The position numbers and the translations under genes were made by a program. Below, in pieces: positions 1 through 8,994 of a stretch of 64,000 nucleotides of DNA (its first letter is position 1; each line of letters starts with the position of its first letter). The stretch lies in assembly GCF_028010285.1 (NCBI RefSeq), contig NZ_CP116304.1, positions 1,008,501-1,072,500 of the forward strand, given 5' to 3'. The notes under the pieces are model-generated. The model saw only the letters and a program-made list of their open reading frames with translations, made no database searches and was not told where the DNA came from. The stretch is from Pseudomonas sp. Q1-7. GTDB taxonomy: Bacteria; Pseudomonadota; Gammaproteobacteria; Pseudomonadales; Pseudomonadaceae.

Positions 1-346
1 GACCTGGCTGGTGCTGTTCCAACTGATCGGCAGCGGGCTCAACGCCCTGTTCCTGTCCATGCTGCCCGGGCCCATCATCGGCCTGGTGCTGTTGTTCCTC
101 TATCTGCTGGCGCGGGGCGAAGTGAGCGAGCCCTTGAGCCTGGCGGCCGGCAGCCTGCTGCGCTACCTGCCGTTGCTGCTGGTGCCGCCGGCGGTGGGCG
201 TGATGGTCTACGCCGAGGCCATCTGGGCGGATTTCTGGGCGATAGTCGGCGTCCTGGTGCTGTCGCTGCTGGGGGCCTTCCTGTTCTCCGGCTGGCTGAT
301 GCAGAAACTCATCGATCGTCAGGCGCATCGCCGGGAGGACGCATGA
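1..346 (+). CDS. lrgA: LrgA/CidA-family holin-like membrane protein (5' end cut by window edge)
   Basis: Small inner-membrane protein of the LrgA/CidA family, which modulates murein hydrolase activity and autolysis or exports small metabolites together with an LrgB partner. About four hydrophobic segments are visible, and the family motif LPGPIIGLVLLF lies near the start. The reading frame is open to the left edge (Thr-Trp-Leu precede the GTG at 11), so the true start lies outside the window and at least 114 residues are present. The stop overlaps the next ATG (ATGA), typical of translationally coupled lrgAB pairs. The family is clear; whether it behaves as LrgA or CidA cannot be told from sequence. 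Confidence 0.85.
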   Translation, partial: TWLVLFQLIGSGLNALFLSMLPGPIIGLVLLFLYLLARGEVSEPLSLAAGSLLRYLPLLLVPPAVGVMVYAEAIWADFWAIVGVLVLSLLGAFLFSGWLMQKLIDRQAHRREDA

Positions 347-1059
347 GTCTGCAGTGGCAGTCGGCAGTCGAGGCCGTTGTGCACCATCCCCTGTTCGGCT
401 TCGGCGTGACCCTTGCGGCCTACCAGTTGGCGCTGGCCGCCTACGAGAAGACCCGCTGGGTCTTCCTGCAGCCGGTGCTGCTGTCCATGCTGCTGCTGAT
501 CGGCGTGCTGCTGGCGTTCGGCATCAGCTACCAGGAATACCGCGAGAGCACCTTTCTGCTGACAGTCTTCCTCGGGCCGGCCACCGTGGCCCTGGCGGTG
601 CCGCTGTTCCTCAACCTGCGGCGGATTCGCCAGCTGTTCTGGCCCACGCTGCTGACGCTGGTGTTCGGCGGGCTCTTCGCTACGCTGTCGGTAGCCCTGC
701 TGGGCTGGTGGTTCGGCACCGAGCGCATGGTGTTGATGACGTTGCTGCCGAAGTCGGTGACTTCGCCGATCGCCATGCTGGTGGCCGAACAGCTCGGTGG
801 GGTGGCGGCGCTGGCGGCCGTATTCGTGCTGATCACCGGCGTGCTTGGCGCCATACTGGGACCGGAGTTGTTGCGCCGCTGCGGTGTCCGCCATCCGGCT
901 GCGCAGGGCATGGCCCTGGGGCTCACCGCCCATGCGGTGGGCACGGCCCGGGCACTGCAGGAAGGCGAGGAATGCGGCGCCTTCGCCGCCCTGGCGATGA
1001 GCCTGATGGGCGTCGCCACCGCGGTGTTGTTGCCGCTCGCCGTTGCCATGATTGCTTGA
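343..1059 (+). CDS. lrgB: LrgB/CidB-family membrane protein
   Basis: A 238-residue integral membrane protein with about seven hydrophobic segments, typical in length for LrgB/CidB. The family signature around PKSVTSPIAM (about residue 132) and a glycine-rich C-terminal half ending in alternating hydrophobic stretches are present. It overlaps the upstream LrgA-type gene by 4 nt, so the two are surely co-expressed and probably form one membrane complex tied to murein hydrolase control. Start ATG at 343. Confidence 0.88.
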   Translation: MSLQWQSAVEAVVHHPLFGFGVTLAAYQLALAAYEKTRWVFLQPVLLSMLLLIGVLLAFGISYQEYRESTFLLTVFLGPATVALAVPLFLNLRRIRQLFWPTLLTLVFGGLFATLSVALLGWWFGTERMVLMTLLPKSVTSPIAMLVAEQLGGVAALAAVFVLITGVLGAILGPELLRRCGVRHPAAQGMALGLTAHAVGTARALQEGEECGAFAALAMSLMGVATAVLLPLAVAMIA

Positions 1060-1068
1060 GGTCGATGC

Positions 1069-1659
1069 ATGAAGCTGCCGCTTTTTCCGCTCAACACCGT
1101 GCTGTTCCCGGGGTGTGCGCTGGACTTGCAGATCTTCGAGGCGCGCTACCTGGACATGATCGGGCGCTGCATGAAGCAGGGCGAGGGGTTCGGCGTGGTG
1201 TGCATCCTCGAAGGCCAGGAAGTGGGCGAGGCGGCCAGCCGCTTCGCCGCCGTCGGCTGCGAGGCGCTGATCCGTGACTGGCAGCAGCGTCCCAACGGCC
1301 TGCTCGGCATTCGCGTGGAAGGCGGCCGGCGATTTCACGTCAGCAAGGCGGAAGTCCTGCGTGACCAACTGACGCTGGCCGAGGTGGAGTGGCTCGACGA
1401 ACCCGCCGAACGGCCGTTGCGGCCGGAGCATGCGGACCTTGCGGCTTTGCTCAATGCGTTGGCCGAGCATCCCATGGTCCAGGGGCTGGGCATGGGTGGC
1501 GTGGTCGACGGGCAGCAGGCGCTGGCCAACCAGCTGTCCTACCTGCTGCCGTTCCCGATCAAGGAGAAGCTGCATCTGCTGACCCTGGCCGATCCCGACG
1601 AGCGCCTGGACTTCCTCCAGGGGTTGCTCGACCAGCTACAGGGCGAGTCCGTCGCCTGA
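1069..1659 (+). CDS. Stand-alone LON N-terminal (substrate-binding) domain protein
   Basis: A 196-residue cytosolic protein made only of the LON substrate-binding (N) domain. It opens with LPLFPLNTVLFPG, the hallmark first strand, followed by LQIFEARYLDM, then FGVV and VGCEALI strands. There is no AAA+ module and no protease Ser-Lys dyad, so it is not a protease by itself. Such proteins are widespread in Proteobacteria and have no settled role; substrate recognition or adaptor work is an inference. It follows lrgB by 9 nt and is probably in the same transcript. Confidence 0.85.
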   Translation: MKLPLFPLNTVLFPGCALDLQIFEARYLDMIGRCMKQGEGFGVVCILEGQEVGEAASRFAAVGCEALIRDWQQRPNGLLGIRVEGGRRFHVSKAEVLRDQLTLAEVEWLDEPAERPLRPEHADLAALLNALAEHPMVQGLGMGGVVDGQQALANQLSYLLPFPIKEKLHLLTLADPDERLDFLQGLLDQLQGESVA

Positions 1660-1672
1660 CCCGTGGCGGGGG

Positions 1673-2989
1673 TCAGTAGCTGTAGCGCGCCAGCGCCTCC
1701 GGCAGCGCCCAGGTGGCGACGGCGCCAAGCAAGGCCAGGCAGGCCGGCAGGATCACCAGCCATACCCGTGGGGCCATGGCGGTCAGCGGGGCGGCGCGTT
1801 GCATCAGCACCAGCCCGGCCGCCGCGATGCCCCCCGCCAACAGGGCGCCGGCGAGGATGTCGGTGGGCCAATGCACCCCGAGGTAGACCCGCGACAGGGC
1901 GATGACCACGGCCGGCAGGCAGGCCAGCAGCAGCCAGGTCAGACGCAGGCGCCCCGGCTGGCCGCGGCCGGCGAGAATCCCCAGCACCAGGAAAAAGGCG
2001 AAGGCCGCCGAGCTGTGCCCGCTGGGAAAGCTGAAGGTGGACAGCGGTTCGGCGAGCACCTCAGGCCGCGCTCGGGCAAAGAGGTGCTTGAGCCCGCCGT
2101 TGGCCAGCGCCGTCGTCACCAGGGTGCCGATGGCGAAGCAGGCCGGACGCCACTGGCGTAGCGCCAGTAGCAGGGTGGCGAGAACGCCGCCGGCGAGAAG
2201 TTGGGTCTTGAAGTCGCCCACGCGGGTGACCAGCACCATCAAGTGGTCGAGGCTGGCGTGGCGTTGCTCCTGGACCAGCGCCATCAGGCCCTGGTCCAGG
2301 GCCTGCAGGTAAGGCCAGCCGACCAGCAGGGCACCCAGCGCCAGCAGGCACAGGCCCGCTGCCAGTGGGTTGGCCCAGCGCTTTTCGCCCAGGGTGTTGT
2401 GGACGATCAGGCCAAGCATCGTCACCACCACCACGATCACAACACCCGCCTCGCCCCAGAAGCCTTCCGGCAGCGGCAGGCGCAACGCCGCGCCGGTGGC
2501 CCAGCCCGGCACCAGGTAGGCCACCGCCCAGCCGGCGGCCGCCAGCATGCTCACGGCGATGAAGCGTGGGAACGGCATGTCCAGCATGCCCGCCACCATT
2601 GGCAGCATGGGGCGCAGCGGACCGATGTAGCGGCCCACCAGCAGGCTGGCGACACCGTAACGCTGGAAGTAGTTTTCCGCGCCGCCGATCCACTCCGGGT
2701 GATCGCGCAGCAGTGGCAGGCGGCGGATGTTCTGGTGGAAGCGCCGGCCCACGCCGTAGGAAATCAGGTCGCCGAGAAGTCCCCCGCAATAGGCCAGCAG
2801 CAGGGTTTCCCAGAGTTCCAGGGCGCCGCTGCCGGCCATGACGCCGACCGCGAACAGCAGGGCCACGCCCGGCACCACGATGCCGGCGATGGCCAGGCAC
2901 TCGACGCAGGCGATCAGGAAAATGGCCAGGCCAAGCCATTCCGGGTTGGCCCCGAGCCAGGCGGTGACCTGGTCGAACCATTGACTCAT
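1673..2989 (-). CDS. DedA-family / PAP2 phosphatase fusion membrane protein
   Basis: A 438-residue inner-membrane protein with two modules. Residues about 1-200 are a DedA (SNARE-associated) domain with the GIVVPGVALLFA re-entrant motif, a family linked to undecaprenyl-phosphate recycling. Residues about 260-420 are a PAP2 phosphatase with all three motifs: KxxxxxxRP (KHLFARARP), PSGH, and SRVYLGVHWPTD. The fusion suggests lipid-pyrophosphate dephosphorylation coupled to translocation (inference). The chosen ATG at 2989 overlaps the stop of the upstream glycosylase gene (ATGA), which settles the start; an open frame continues further upstream only as a shadow. Confidence 0.88.
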   Translation of the reverse strand: MSQWFDQVTAWLGANPEWLGLAIFLIACVECLAIAGIVVPGVALLFAVGVMAGSGALELWETLLLAYCGGLLGDLISYGVGRRFHQNIRRLPLLRDHPEWIGGAENYFQRYGVASLLVGRYIGPLRPMLPMVAGMLDMPFPRFIAVSMLAAAGWAVAYLVPGWATGAALRLPLPEGFWGEAGVVIVVVVTMLGLIVHNTLGEKRWANPLAAGLCLLALGALLVGWPYLQALDQGLMALVQEQRHASLDHLMVLVTRVGDFKTQLLAGGVLATLLLALRQWRPACFAIGTLVTTALANGGLKHLFARARPEVLAEPLSTFSFPSGHSSAAFAFFLVLGILAGRGQPGRLRLTWLLLACLPAVVIALSRVYLGVHWPTDILAGALLAGGIAAAGLVLMQRAAPLTAMAPRVWLVILPACLALLGAVATWALPEALARYSY

Positions 2990-3696
2990 GGGTGCGTGTC
3001 CTCGATCAGGTGATAGTCGCGCCCTTCGACCTGGCCACGGCGCAGCGGGTTGCGTGTGCAGTGGCGGGCATAGGCGGCATCGACGAAACGGTAGGGCAGG
3101 TGTTCGTCGCGGCCATGGGGAATGCCCAGGCGCGCGGTCTGGATGATGGCGGCCGGGCGTTCGCCGACGTCGTCGACGAACAGGCGTTGCCAGTCGAAGC
3201 GCTGACCGTCCCAGTCCGGCACCTTCAGGCCCATGGACCGGCACAGCAGGGTCTGCCCGGCGCACAAGCATTCGGCGGGGCGCGGCCGGCCCTGGGCGTC
3301 GGGGTTGTTGTGCTGCATGACGGACAGGGCTTCGGCGGGGGAAATGGCGTCGACCCAGGGATGCCCGGACTTGATCAGTACCGCGTTGCCGGCGCCGTGG
3401 GCGCTGAAGTTCAGCGAGTCGCCGCCGCGGGCGTAGTACATATAGATGTGCCCGCCATCAAGGAACAGCGCGCGGCGCTTGTGGGTGTAGCCGAGTGAGG
3501 CGTGGCTGCCCTTGTCCACCAGGTAATAGGCTTCCGTCTCGATGATGCGCGCGGAGAGCCAGCGGTCGTCGAGCCGGTGGCGGATGACCTTACCCAGGAG
3601 CTCCCGTGCCACCTGCTGGGCGTCGCGGTCGAAAAAGGTGTCCGGCAGCGGGCGGGCGTCGGGCCAGGGCAAACTTAGGATGGGATCGCGGGACAT
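2986..3696 (-). CDS. mpg: 3-methyladenine DNA glycosylase (AAG/MPG family)
   Basis: A 236-residue DNA repair enzyme of the AAG (MPG) family, which removes alkylated purines such as 3-methyladenine. Visible marks are the ARELLGKVIR entry strand, IIETEAYY (the catalytic Glu region, about residue 53) and the GHIYMYYARG segment that carries the intercalating tyrosines. Length fits bacterial members. It is the first gene of a two-gene minus-strand unit; its TGA overlaps the ATG of the DedA-PAP2 gene. Confidence 0.88.
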   Translation of the reverse strand: MSRDPILSLPWPDARPLPDTFFDRDAQQVARELLGKVIRHRLDDRWLSARIIETEAYYLVDKGSHASLGYTHKRRALFLDGGHIYMYYARGGDSLNFSAHGAGNAVLIKSGHPWVDAISPAEALSVMQHNNPDAQGRPRPAECLCAGQTLLCRSMGLKVPDWDGQRFDWQRLFVDDVGERPAAIIQTARLGIPHGRDEHLPYRFVDAAYARHCTRNPLRRGQVEGRDYHLIEDTHP

Positions 3697-3812
3697 GGGG
3701 CTGTCGCGGGGTTCCGGCTGGGAATAGGCTGGCGATTATACGGAAGCCTGCTGAGCCGAAGCTGAACGTCGGCGCCGGAATCGTCACGCCAGATAACAAG
3801 AGTCCCGCTGCC

Positions 3813-4658
3813 ATGCCCCGAGCCGCCCGCCTCGACAGTGCCCATATCACGCCCAGCGCGCACTACACCGGCTACGTCTGGTATCGCCACCGACTGGCCG
3901 AGGAACCGTTCGTCACCGCCTTCGGGCGCCTCGCCCATGGCTTGCTGGCGCCGCTGAGCTGGGGCGCGCGGACAGCCTTCGGGCTGGATGTCGAGCACCT
4001 CCTGCTGCAGCGCCACCTGCTGATCGATGCCCTGCTGCGCGAGGCCATCGAGCAGCAGGGCATGCGTCAGGTGGTGGAAATCGCCTGTGGCCTGTCGCCG
4101 CGCGGGCGGCGCTTTTGCGTGCGCTACCCGGACGTGCGTTACCTGGAGGCTGACCTGCCGCCGATGGCTGCGCGCAAACGCTTGTTGCTGCACGAGGAGG
4201 GCTGGCTGGATAGTCGCCACCAGGTGCGCCCTGTGGATATCCTCGCCGAATCGGGTGCGCATGACCTGCAAACGCTGTTTTCCGGACTGAACCCGGAAGC
4301 GCCGGTGCTGGTGATCACCGAGGGCCTGGTGAACTACTTCGAGCTGCCGGTGATCGAGTCCTTCTGGGCGCGTCTGGCCGCCGAACTCCGCCGTTTCCCC
4401 GCCGCCACCTACCTCACCGACCTCTATCCCGACCTGCGCGAGCATCCGCGCTACCGCCAACTGCGCTGGGGCATCGACCTGGTGGGGCGGCTGACCCGCG
4501 GTCGCTATTACCTGCACTACCAGGATGACGCGGCCATCGCCAGGGGCTTCTCCGGCTGCGGTTTCAGCGCGGTGCGGCTGCATGATCCGAAGGAGGTGGC
4601 GGCCGCCCCACAGGACGCCTGGCCGGCGCTGGTGCGGGTGGTGGAAGCGCGGGTCTGA
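3813..4658 (+). CDS. Class I SAM-dependent methyltransferase, LCMT/TcmP type
   Basis: A 281-residue protein resembling the leucine carboxyl methyltransferase / TcmP O-methyltransferase family. The visible features are VVEIACGLSPRG (SAM-binding motif I, about residue 88), an acidic YLEADLPPM strand, and VLVITEGLVNYF, a motif typical of this family. Substrate unknown. The ATG at 3813 begins where family similarity starts; a longer open frame overlapping the mpg promoter is not credible. A 116-nt gap separates it from the divergent mpg gene. Confidence 0.78.
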   Translation: MPRAARLDSAHITPSAHYTGYVWYRHRLAEEPFVTAFGRLAHGLLAPLSWGARTAFGLDVEHLLLQRHLLIDALLREAIEQQGMRQVVEIACGLSPRGRRFCVRYPDVRYLEADLPPMAARKRLLLHEEGWLDSRHQVRPVDILAESGAHDLQTLFSGLNPEAPVLVITEGLVNYFELPVIESFWARLAAELRRFPAATYLTDLYPDLREHPRYRQLRWGIDLVGRLTRGRYYLHYQDDAAIARGFSGCGFSAVRLHDPKEVAAAPQDAWPALVRVVEARV

Positions 4659-4720
4659 TCGCCTCTGCGAAGGTGAACTCATTCGCGAACAGATGCGCGC
4701 TCAAACCGCGTGGGTTCGAT

Positions 4721-5950
4721 TCAGGCGTAGGCCACCGACGGCGGTTCGGCTCGCGCCACCTGCGCGGCCAAGGCCTCGCTGGCGGTTGCATCGGTATGGG
4801 GAAAGACCAGTGCCAGGCTGTCGCCTTCCCGTCGCAGGGGCAGCATGTCCAGGGGCGGCAGGTCGCCGGCCTGCAGACGCCAGCCACGGTAGGGAAGGTC
4901 GGCGGGCAAGTCGGCCTGGAGCAGCGCGCCGAAAAATCCCAGTTCCTTGATCTCCACCGGCCATTCGCCGCCTTCGCCGTGCAGCAGTCGACCGTGCCGG
5001 TTCAACGGCGCCAGGCGCGGCTCCTGGCGCCGCTCCAGGTGGGTCAGGCGGTTGCGTGCCAGGCGTGTGGCGCCCGGGCTGGCCAGGGGCAGCGCTGCGC
5101 CTTGCAGGAATGGCCGATAGAAGCTGGCGCAGGCCTCGCGCTGCTCGAACTGGGCCAGGTGATCGGCGTTGTGGATCAGTGCGCAATCGGCATCGGTGCA
5201 GGCGGCGGCGAAGCGGGCATGTTCCCAGGGTTGGGTGAAGTGATCGTACTCGCCGGCCAGCACCAGTGTCGGGCAGGCGGGGTGATGGTCGAAACCGGGG
5301 AAATCCAGCAAGCGCTGGCTATTTTGCCGGTAACGCTCGATTTCCTGCGGGGAAAGACGCTGGATCTGTCGCAACAGCGATTTGCGGAACGCCGTTGAAA
5401 TGCCGGTTTCCGTCAGGCGCAGGGGGTTGATAAGGCCGGCCAGTGCGCCTTGGGCGAACGGCAGGACCCGGCCTTCGCCCAGCAGGTCCAGGCCTTCTCC
5501 GAGCAGGCGCCGGGCGCCGGGGCGGCCGAAGGTGGTGACGCCGGCCAGCAGCAGGCGCGCGCAGCGCTGCGGGTGGCGCGCCGCGAACAGTGCCGCCAGG
5601 GCAGAGCCGTAGGACAGGCCAATGGGCATCAGCGGCGGTAGCCGGAGTTCGTCGGCAAAGGCGGCGATCAGGTCGGCCAGGTGTACCAGCGCAAGTTCCG
5701 GCGCCAGTTGCGGATTGCCACCCTGGCTCGGCAGGTCGAGGAGGATCACCGGATGGCGTGGCAGCAGTTCCTGCACCTCGGCGCTGAAGGAGCGAAAGCT
5801 CTGGAAAGCGCCGCCGAGCATCAGGACTGGCTCACGGCCGTCCGCGGCGAAGCGAGAGAAGGCCTGGTAATGCAGAGTCCAGCGGCCGAGCCGAAGGGTG
5901 CGGGGCGGGGCGTTCAGGTGCGAAGGGGCGAAGTCGGTCTGGTAGCGCAT
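4721..5950 (-). CDS. Alpha/beta hydrolase with a C-terminal PilZ-like domain
   Basis: A 409-residue protein. Residues about 40-285 form an alpha/beta hydrolase fold: HGxG-like segment at 45-50, nucleophile elbow GLSYGS with Ser113, acid Asp236 in GEYDHF and His264 in NADHLAQ. After a linker, residues about 300-395 look like a degenerate PilZ domain: RRQEPR (RxxxR, Arg308 and Arg312) and then ELGFFG in place of the canonical D/NxSxxG. PilZ domains bind cyclic di-GMP, so ligand control of the hydrolase is possible, but the second motif is imperfect. Start ATG at 5950. Substrate unknown. Confidence 0.75.
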   Translation of the reverse strand: MRYQTDFAPSHLNAPPRTLRLGRWTLHYQAFSRFAADGREPVLMLGGAFQSFRSFSAEVQELLPRHPVILLDLPSQGGNPQLAPELALVHLADLIAAFADELRLPPLMPIGLSYGSALAALFAARHPQRCARLLLAGVTTFGRPGARRLLGEGLDLLGEGRVLPFAQGALAGLINPLRLTETGISTAFRKSLLRQIQRLSPQEIERYRQNSQRLLDFPGFDHHPACPTLVLAGEYDHFTQPWEHARFAAACTDADCALIHNADHLAQFEQREACASFYRPFLQGAALPLASPGATRLARNRLTHLERRQEPRLAPLNRHGRLLHGEGGEWPVEIKELGFFGALLQADLPADLPYRGWRLQAGDLPPLDMLPLRREGDSLALVFPHTDATASEALAAQVARAEPPSVAYA

Positions 5951-6008
5951 GGCGGGTGCTCCGGCGCGGCGGCGCGTTCTTGTGCTTCTGCGGCGACTGG
6001 GATTGGAA

Positions 6009-6037
6009 GGTAAACAGCGGAGACACTTTTGTTTACC
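6009..6037. promoter_or_regulatory. Inverted repeat GGTAAACA-N13-TGTTTACC
   Basis: Perfect 8-bp arms at 6009-6016 and 6030-6037 lie 59 nt upstream of the hydrolase start (minus strand) and within the 270-nt region shared with divergent proA. The A/T-rich arms stand out in very G+C-rich surroundings and look like a regulator binding site. No known regulator is assigned. Confidence 0.4.
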
Positions 6038-6182
6038 CAACCTTCGGGCGGCGGGGCGGCCGGGTGTCACCGTCGCGGCCGCGATGCGCCTGGGCGGCGG
6101 CTCACTTCGTTACCGTCAAAGGCCGCGGAATGGACGGTCTACCATCCGCCCGACGCCGCTGGGCGCGGGCGAGCGCGGCCGC

Positions 6183-6188
6183 TATAAT
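6183..6188 (+). promoter_or_regulatory. Candidate -10 box (TATAAT) for proA
   Basis: A perfect TATAAT lies 33 nt upstream of the proA ATG. The hexamer 17 nt further upstream (TGGGCG) is a poor match to a sigma-70 -35 box, so the call rests on the -10 box and its position. Confidence 0.45.
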
Positions 6189-6220
6189 CAGCCGCTTTCC
6201 CTCCGCCAGAACCCGAGACC

Positions 6221-7486
6221 ATGACCGAGTCCGTTCTCGATTACATGACCCGCCTTGGCCGCGCTGCCCGCGCTGCCTCGCGCGTGGCCGCCCGTGCCAG
6301 CACCGCGCAGAAGAACCGCGCCCTGCTGGCCGCCGCCGATGCCCTGGACGCCGCCCGTGACGCGCTGTCCGCCGCCAACGAGCAGGACCTGGCCAACGGC
6401 CGCGCCAATGGTCTGGAGCCAGCCATGCTGGACCGCCTGGCGCTGACCCCGGCGCGCATCGACGACATGATCGAGGGCCTGCGCCAGGTCGCTACGCTGC
6501 CGGACCCCATCGGCGAGATCCGCGACATGCGTTACCTGCCGTCCGGTATCCAGGTGGGCAAGATGCGCGTGCCGCTGGGTGTGATCGGGATCATCTACGA
6601 GTCGCGGCCGAACGTGACCATCGATGCCGCCAGCCTGTGCCTGAAGTCCGGCAACGCCACCATCCTGCGTGGCGGCTCCGAGGCCATCCATTCCAACCAG
6701 GCGATTGCGGCCTGCATCCAGAAGGGCCTGGCCGATGCCGGCCTGCCGAGCGAGCTGGTGCAGGTGGTGGAAACCACCGACCGCGCTGCCGTGGGCGCGC
6801 TGATCAGCATGCCGGAATACGTCGACGTAATCGTCCCGCGCGGCGGCAAGGGCCTGATCGAGCGCATCAGCCGCGAAGCCAAGGTGCCGGTGATCAAGCA
6901 CCTGGACGGCATCTGCCACGTCTACATCGACGTTGCCGCCGACCTGGACAAGGCGATCCGCGTGGCGGACAACGCCAAGACCCAGCGCTATGCGCCGTGC
7001 AACACCATGGAAACCCTGCTGGTGCACAGCGGCATCGCCGCCCGCGTGCTGCCGCCGCTGGCCGCCATCTACCGCGACAAGGGCGTTGAGCTGCGCGGTG
7101 ACGCCGCCACCCGCGCGCTGCTGGGCAGCGACGTGCTGGAAGCGACCGAGGAAGACTGGCGCACCGAGTACAACGCGCCGATCCTCTCGATTCGTATCGT
7201 CGACGGCCTTGAGCAGGCCATCGAGCACATCAACACCTACGGCTCGCAGCACACCGACGCCATCATCACCGAGAACTTCAGCGATGCCCGGCGCTTCCTT
7301 ACCGAGGTGGACTCCGCTTCGGTCATGGTCAACGCCTCGACCCGATTCGCCGATGGTTTCGAGTACGGCCTGGGGGCGGAGATCGGCATTTCCACCGACA
7401 AGCTGCACGCCCGCGGCCCGGTTGGTCTGGAAGGCCTGACCAGCGAGAAGTACGTGGTTTTCGGCGACGGTCACGTGCGCACCTGA
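6221..7486 (+). CDS. proA: Gamma-glutamyl phosphate reductase
   Basis: A 421-residue cytosolic enzyme that reduces gamma-glutamyl phosphate to glutamate semialdehyde with NADPH, the second step of proline synthesis. The aldehyde-dehydrogenase-like fold is clear: [14 protein letters not shown] (cofactor region, about 110-123), the RGGSEA loop, the catalytic cysteine region [16 protein letters not shown] (Cys near residue 259) and the C-terminal [14 protein letters not shown]. It heads a long run of tightly packed + strand genes; its stop overlaps nadD by one base (TGATG). Confidence 0.97.
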   Translation: MTESVLDYMTRLGRAARAASRVAARASTAQKNRALLAAADALDAARDALSAANEQDLANGRANGLEPAMLDRLALTPARIDDMIEGLRQVATLPDPIGEIRDMRYLPSGIQVGKMRVPLGVIGIIYESRPNVTIDAASLCLKSGNATILRGGSEAIHSNQAIAACIQKGLADAGLPSELVQVVETTDRAAVGALISMPEYVDVIVPRGGKGLIERISREAKVPVIKHLDGICHVYIDVAADLDKAIRVADNAKTQRYAPCNTMETLLVHSGIAARVLPPLAAIYRDKGVELRGDAATRALLGSDVLEATEEDWRTEYNAPILSIRIVDGLEQAIEHINTYGSQHTDAIITENFSDARRFLTEVDSASVMVNASTRFADGFEYGLGAEIGISTDKLHARGPVGLEGLTSEKYVVFGDGHVRT

Positions 7487-8130
7487 TGGGCAAGCGTATC
7501 GGCCTCTTCGGCGGCACCTTCGATCCCGTGCATATCGGCCACCTGCGGGGCGCCCTGGAAGTGGCCGAGCAGTTCGGCTTCGACGAGCTGCGCCTGATCC
7601 CCAGCGCTCGCCCGCCGCACCGGGAAACCCCGCGGGTGTCGGCGATGCAGCGCCTGGAAATGGTCCGGCTGGCGGCGAGCGGTGTCGCGCCGCTGACGGT
7701 GGACGATCGCGAACTCAAGCGCGAGCGACCGTCCTGGACCATCGAAACGCTGGAGTCCCTGCGCACCGAGCTGGACGCCGGCGACCAACTGTTCCTGCTG
7801 GTCGGCTGGGACGCCTTCTGCGGATTGCCCAGCTGGCACCGCTGGAGCGAGCTGCTGGACCATTGCCACATCCTGGTCCTGCAGCGCCCGGATGCCGACA
7901 GCGAAGCGCCGGAAACCCTGCGCGACCTGCTGGCGGCGCGCAGCGCGGTCGATCCGCAGTCGCTGCAGGGACCGTCCGGGCAGATCGCTTTCGTCTGGCA
8001 GACGCCCCTGGCGATTTCCGCCACCCAGATCCGCCAATTGCTGGGGGAGGGGCGCTCGGCGCGCTTTCTCGTGCCCGACGCCGTATTGGCCTATATCCAT
8101 GCGCACGGCCTGTACCGTGCGCCGAACTGA
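7486..8130 (+). CDS. nadD: Nicotinate-nucleotide adenylyltransferase
   Basis: A 214-residue enzyme that joins nicotinate mononucleotide and ATP to give deamido-NAD in NAD synthesis. Diagnostic are [16 protein letters not shown] (the nucleotidyltransferase HxGH motif, near residues 5-20) and the C-terminal [10 protein letters not shown] (the ISxTxxR motif). It overlaps the proA stop codon by one base and is followed by rsfS, the classical neighbour order. Confidence 0.96.
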   Translation: MGKRIGLFGGTFDPVHIGHLRGALEVAEQFGFDELRLIPSARPPHRETPRVSAMQRLEMVRLAASGVAPLTVDDRELKRERPSWTIETLESLRTELDAGDQLFLLVGWDAFCGLPSWHRWSELLDHCHILVLQRPDADSEAPETLRDLLAARSAVDPQSLQGPSGQIAFVWQTPLAISATQIRQLLGEGRSARFLVPDAVLAYIHAHGLYRAPN

Positions 8131-8152
8131 TTCACTGAGGTAGTTGAACCCG

Positions 8153-8506
8153 ATGCAAAACGAAGAACTCGTCAAGGTCGCCATCGCGGCCCTGGAAGAC
8201 CTGAAAGGCCAGGACATCACCACCATCGACGTGCGTGGCAAGACCAGCATCACCGATTTCATGGTGATCGCCAGCGGTACCTCCGGCCGTCACGTGAAGT
8301 CCCTGGCGGAGAACGTCCTGGAAAAGGCCAAGGAACAAGGCGTGCGTGCCCTGGGCAGCGAAGGCCTGGATGGCGGCGAGTGGGCCCTGCTGGACCTGGG
8401 CGATGTGGTGGTGCACGTGATGCAGGTCGCCACCCGCCAGTTCTACGACCTGGAGCGCCTGTGGCAGGGCGCCGAGCAGAGCCGCGCCCATCACAGCCAC
8501 GAGTAA
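8153..8506 (+). CDS. rsfS: Ribosomal silencing factor RsfS
   Basis: About 117 residues, DUF143/Iojap family. RsfS binds ribosomal protein uL14 and blocks subunit joining under nutrient limitation. Seen are [38 protein letters not shown] and FYDLERLW, all characteristic. The ATG at 8153 gives the usual N-terminus; a TTG at 8144 is in frame but sits almost on the GAGG ribosome-binding sequence at 8137-8140. Lies between nadD and rlmH as in many gamma-proteobacteria. Confidence 0.95.
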   Translation: MQNEELVKVAIAALEDLKGQDITTIDVRGKTSITDFMVIASGTSGRHVKSLAENVLEKAKEQGVRALGSEGLDGGEWALLDLGDVVVHVMQVATRQFYDLERLWQGAEQSRAHHSHE

Positions 8507-8518
8507 GCGGGGCGTCCC

Positions 8519-8986
8519 TTGCGTCTACGTCTGATTGCCGTCGGCACGCGGATGCCGCGCTGGGTCGAGGAGGGCTGGCAGGAGTACGTCAAGCGCCTGC
8601 CGCCGGAACTCAGCCTGGAATTGGTGGAGATTCCCCTGACCACGCGCGGCAAGAATGCCGACGTGGCGCGGATGATCCGCCAGGAAGGCGAGGCCATGCT
8701 GTCCAAGGTGCAGCCGGGGGAACGCATCGTCACCCTGGAAGTCCAAGGTCGACCTTGGAGCACCGAGCAACTGGCGACCGAACTGGACCGCTGGCGGTTG
8801 GACTCGCGCACCGTCAACCTCATGGTCGGCGGCCCCGAGGGGCTGGCGCCGGAGGTCTGCGCCCGTAGCGAGCAGCGCTGGTCGCTGTCGCCGCTGACGC
8901 TGCCGCATCCGCTGGTGCGCATCCTCATCGGCGAGCAGATCTACCGTGCCTGGACCGTGCTGTCCGGCCACCCCTATCACAAGTAA
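8519..8986 (+). CDS. rlmH: 23S rRNA pseudouridine-1915 N3-methyltransferase RlmH (TTG start)
   Basis: A 155-residue SPOUT-family methyltransferase acting on m3-pseudouridine 1915 in helix 69 of 23S rRNA. The SPOUT knot signatures are LMVGGPEGL and the C-terminal [18 protein letters not shown]; the final residues GHPYHK match the family terminus. The start is TTG at 8519, giving MRLRLIAVG, the conserved N-terminus and length; no ATG fits. Confidence 0.95.
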   Translation: MRLRLIAVGTRMPRWVEEGWQEYVKRLPPELSLELVEIPLTTRGKNADVARMIRQEGEAMLSKVQPGERIVTLEVQGRPWSTEQLATELDRWRLDSRTVNLMVGGPEGLAPEVCARSEQRWSLSPLTLPHPLVRILIGEQIYRAWTVLSGHPYHK

Positions 8987-8994
8987 GTCCGTCC

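Noticed and set aside
4659-4720. tRNA-like sequence with GGGTTCGATTC between the methyltransferase and hydrolase genes
   Set aside because: Only a T-loop-like motif; the T stem, acceptor stem and anticodon arm do not pair.
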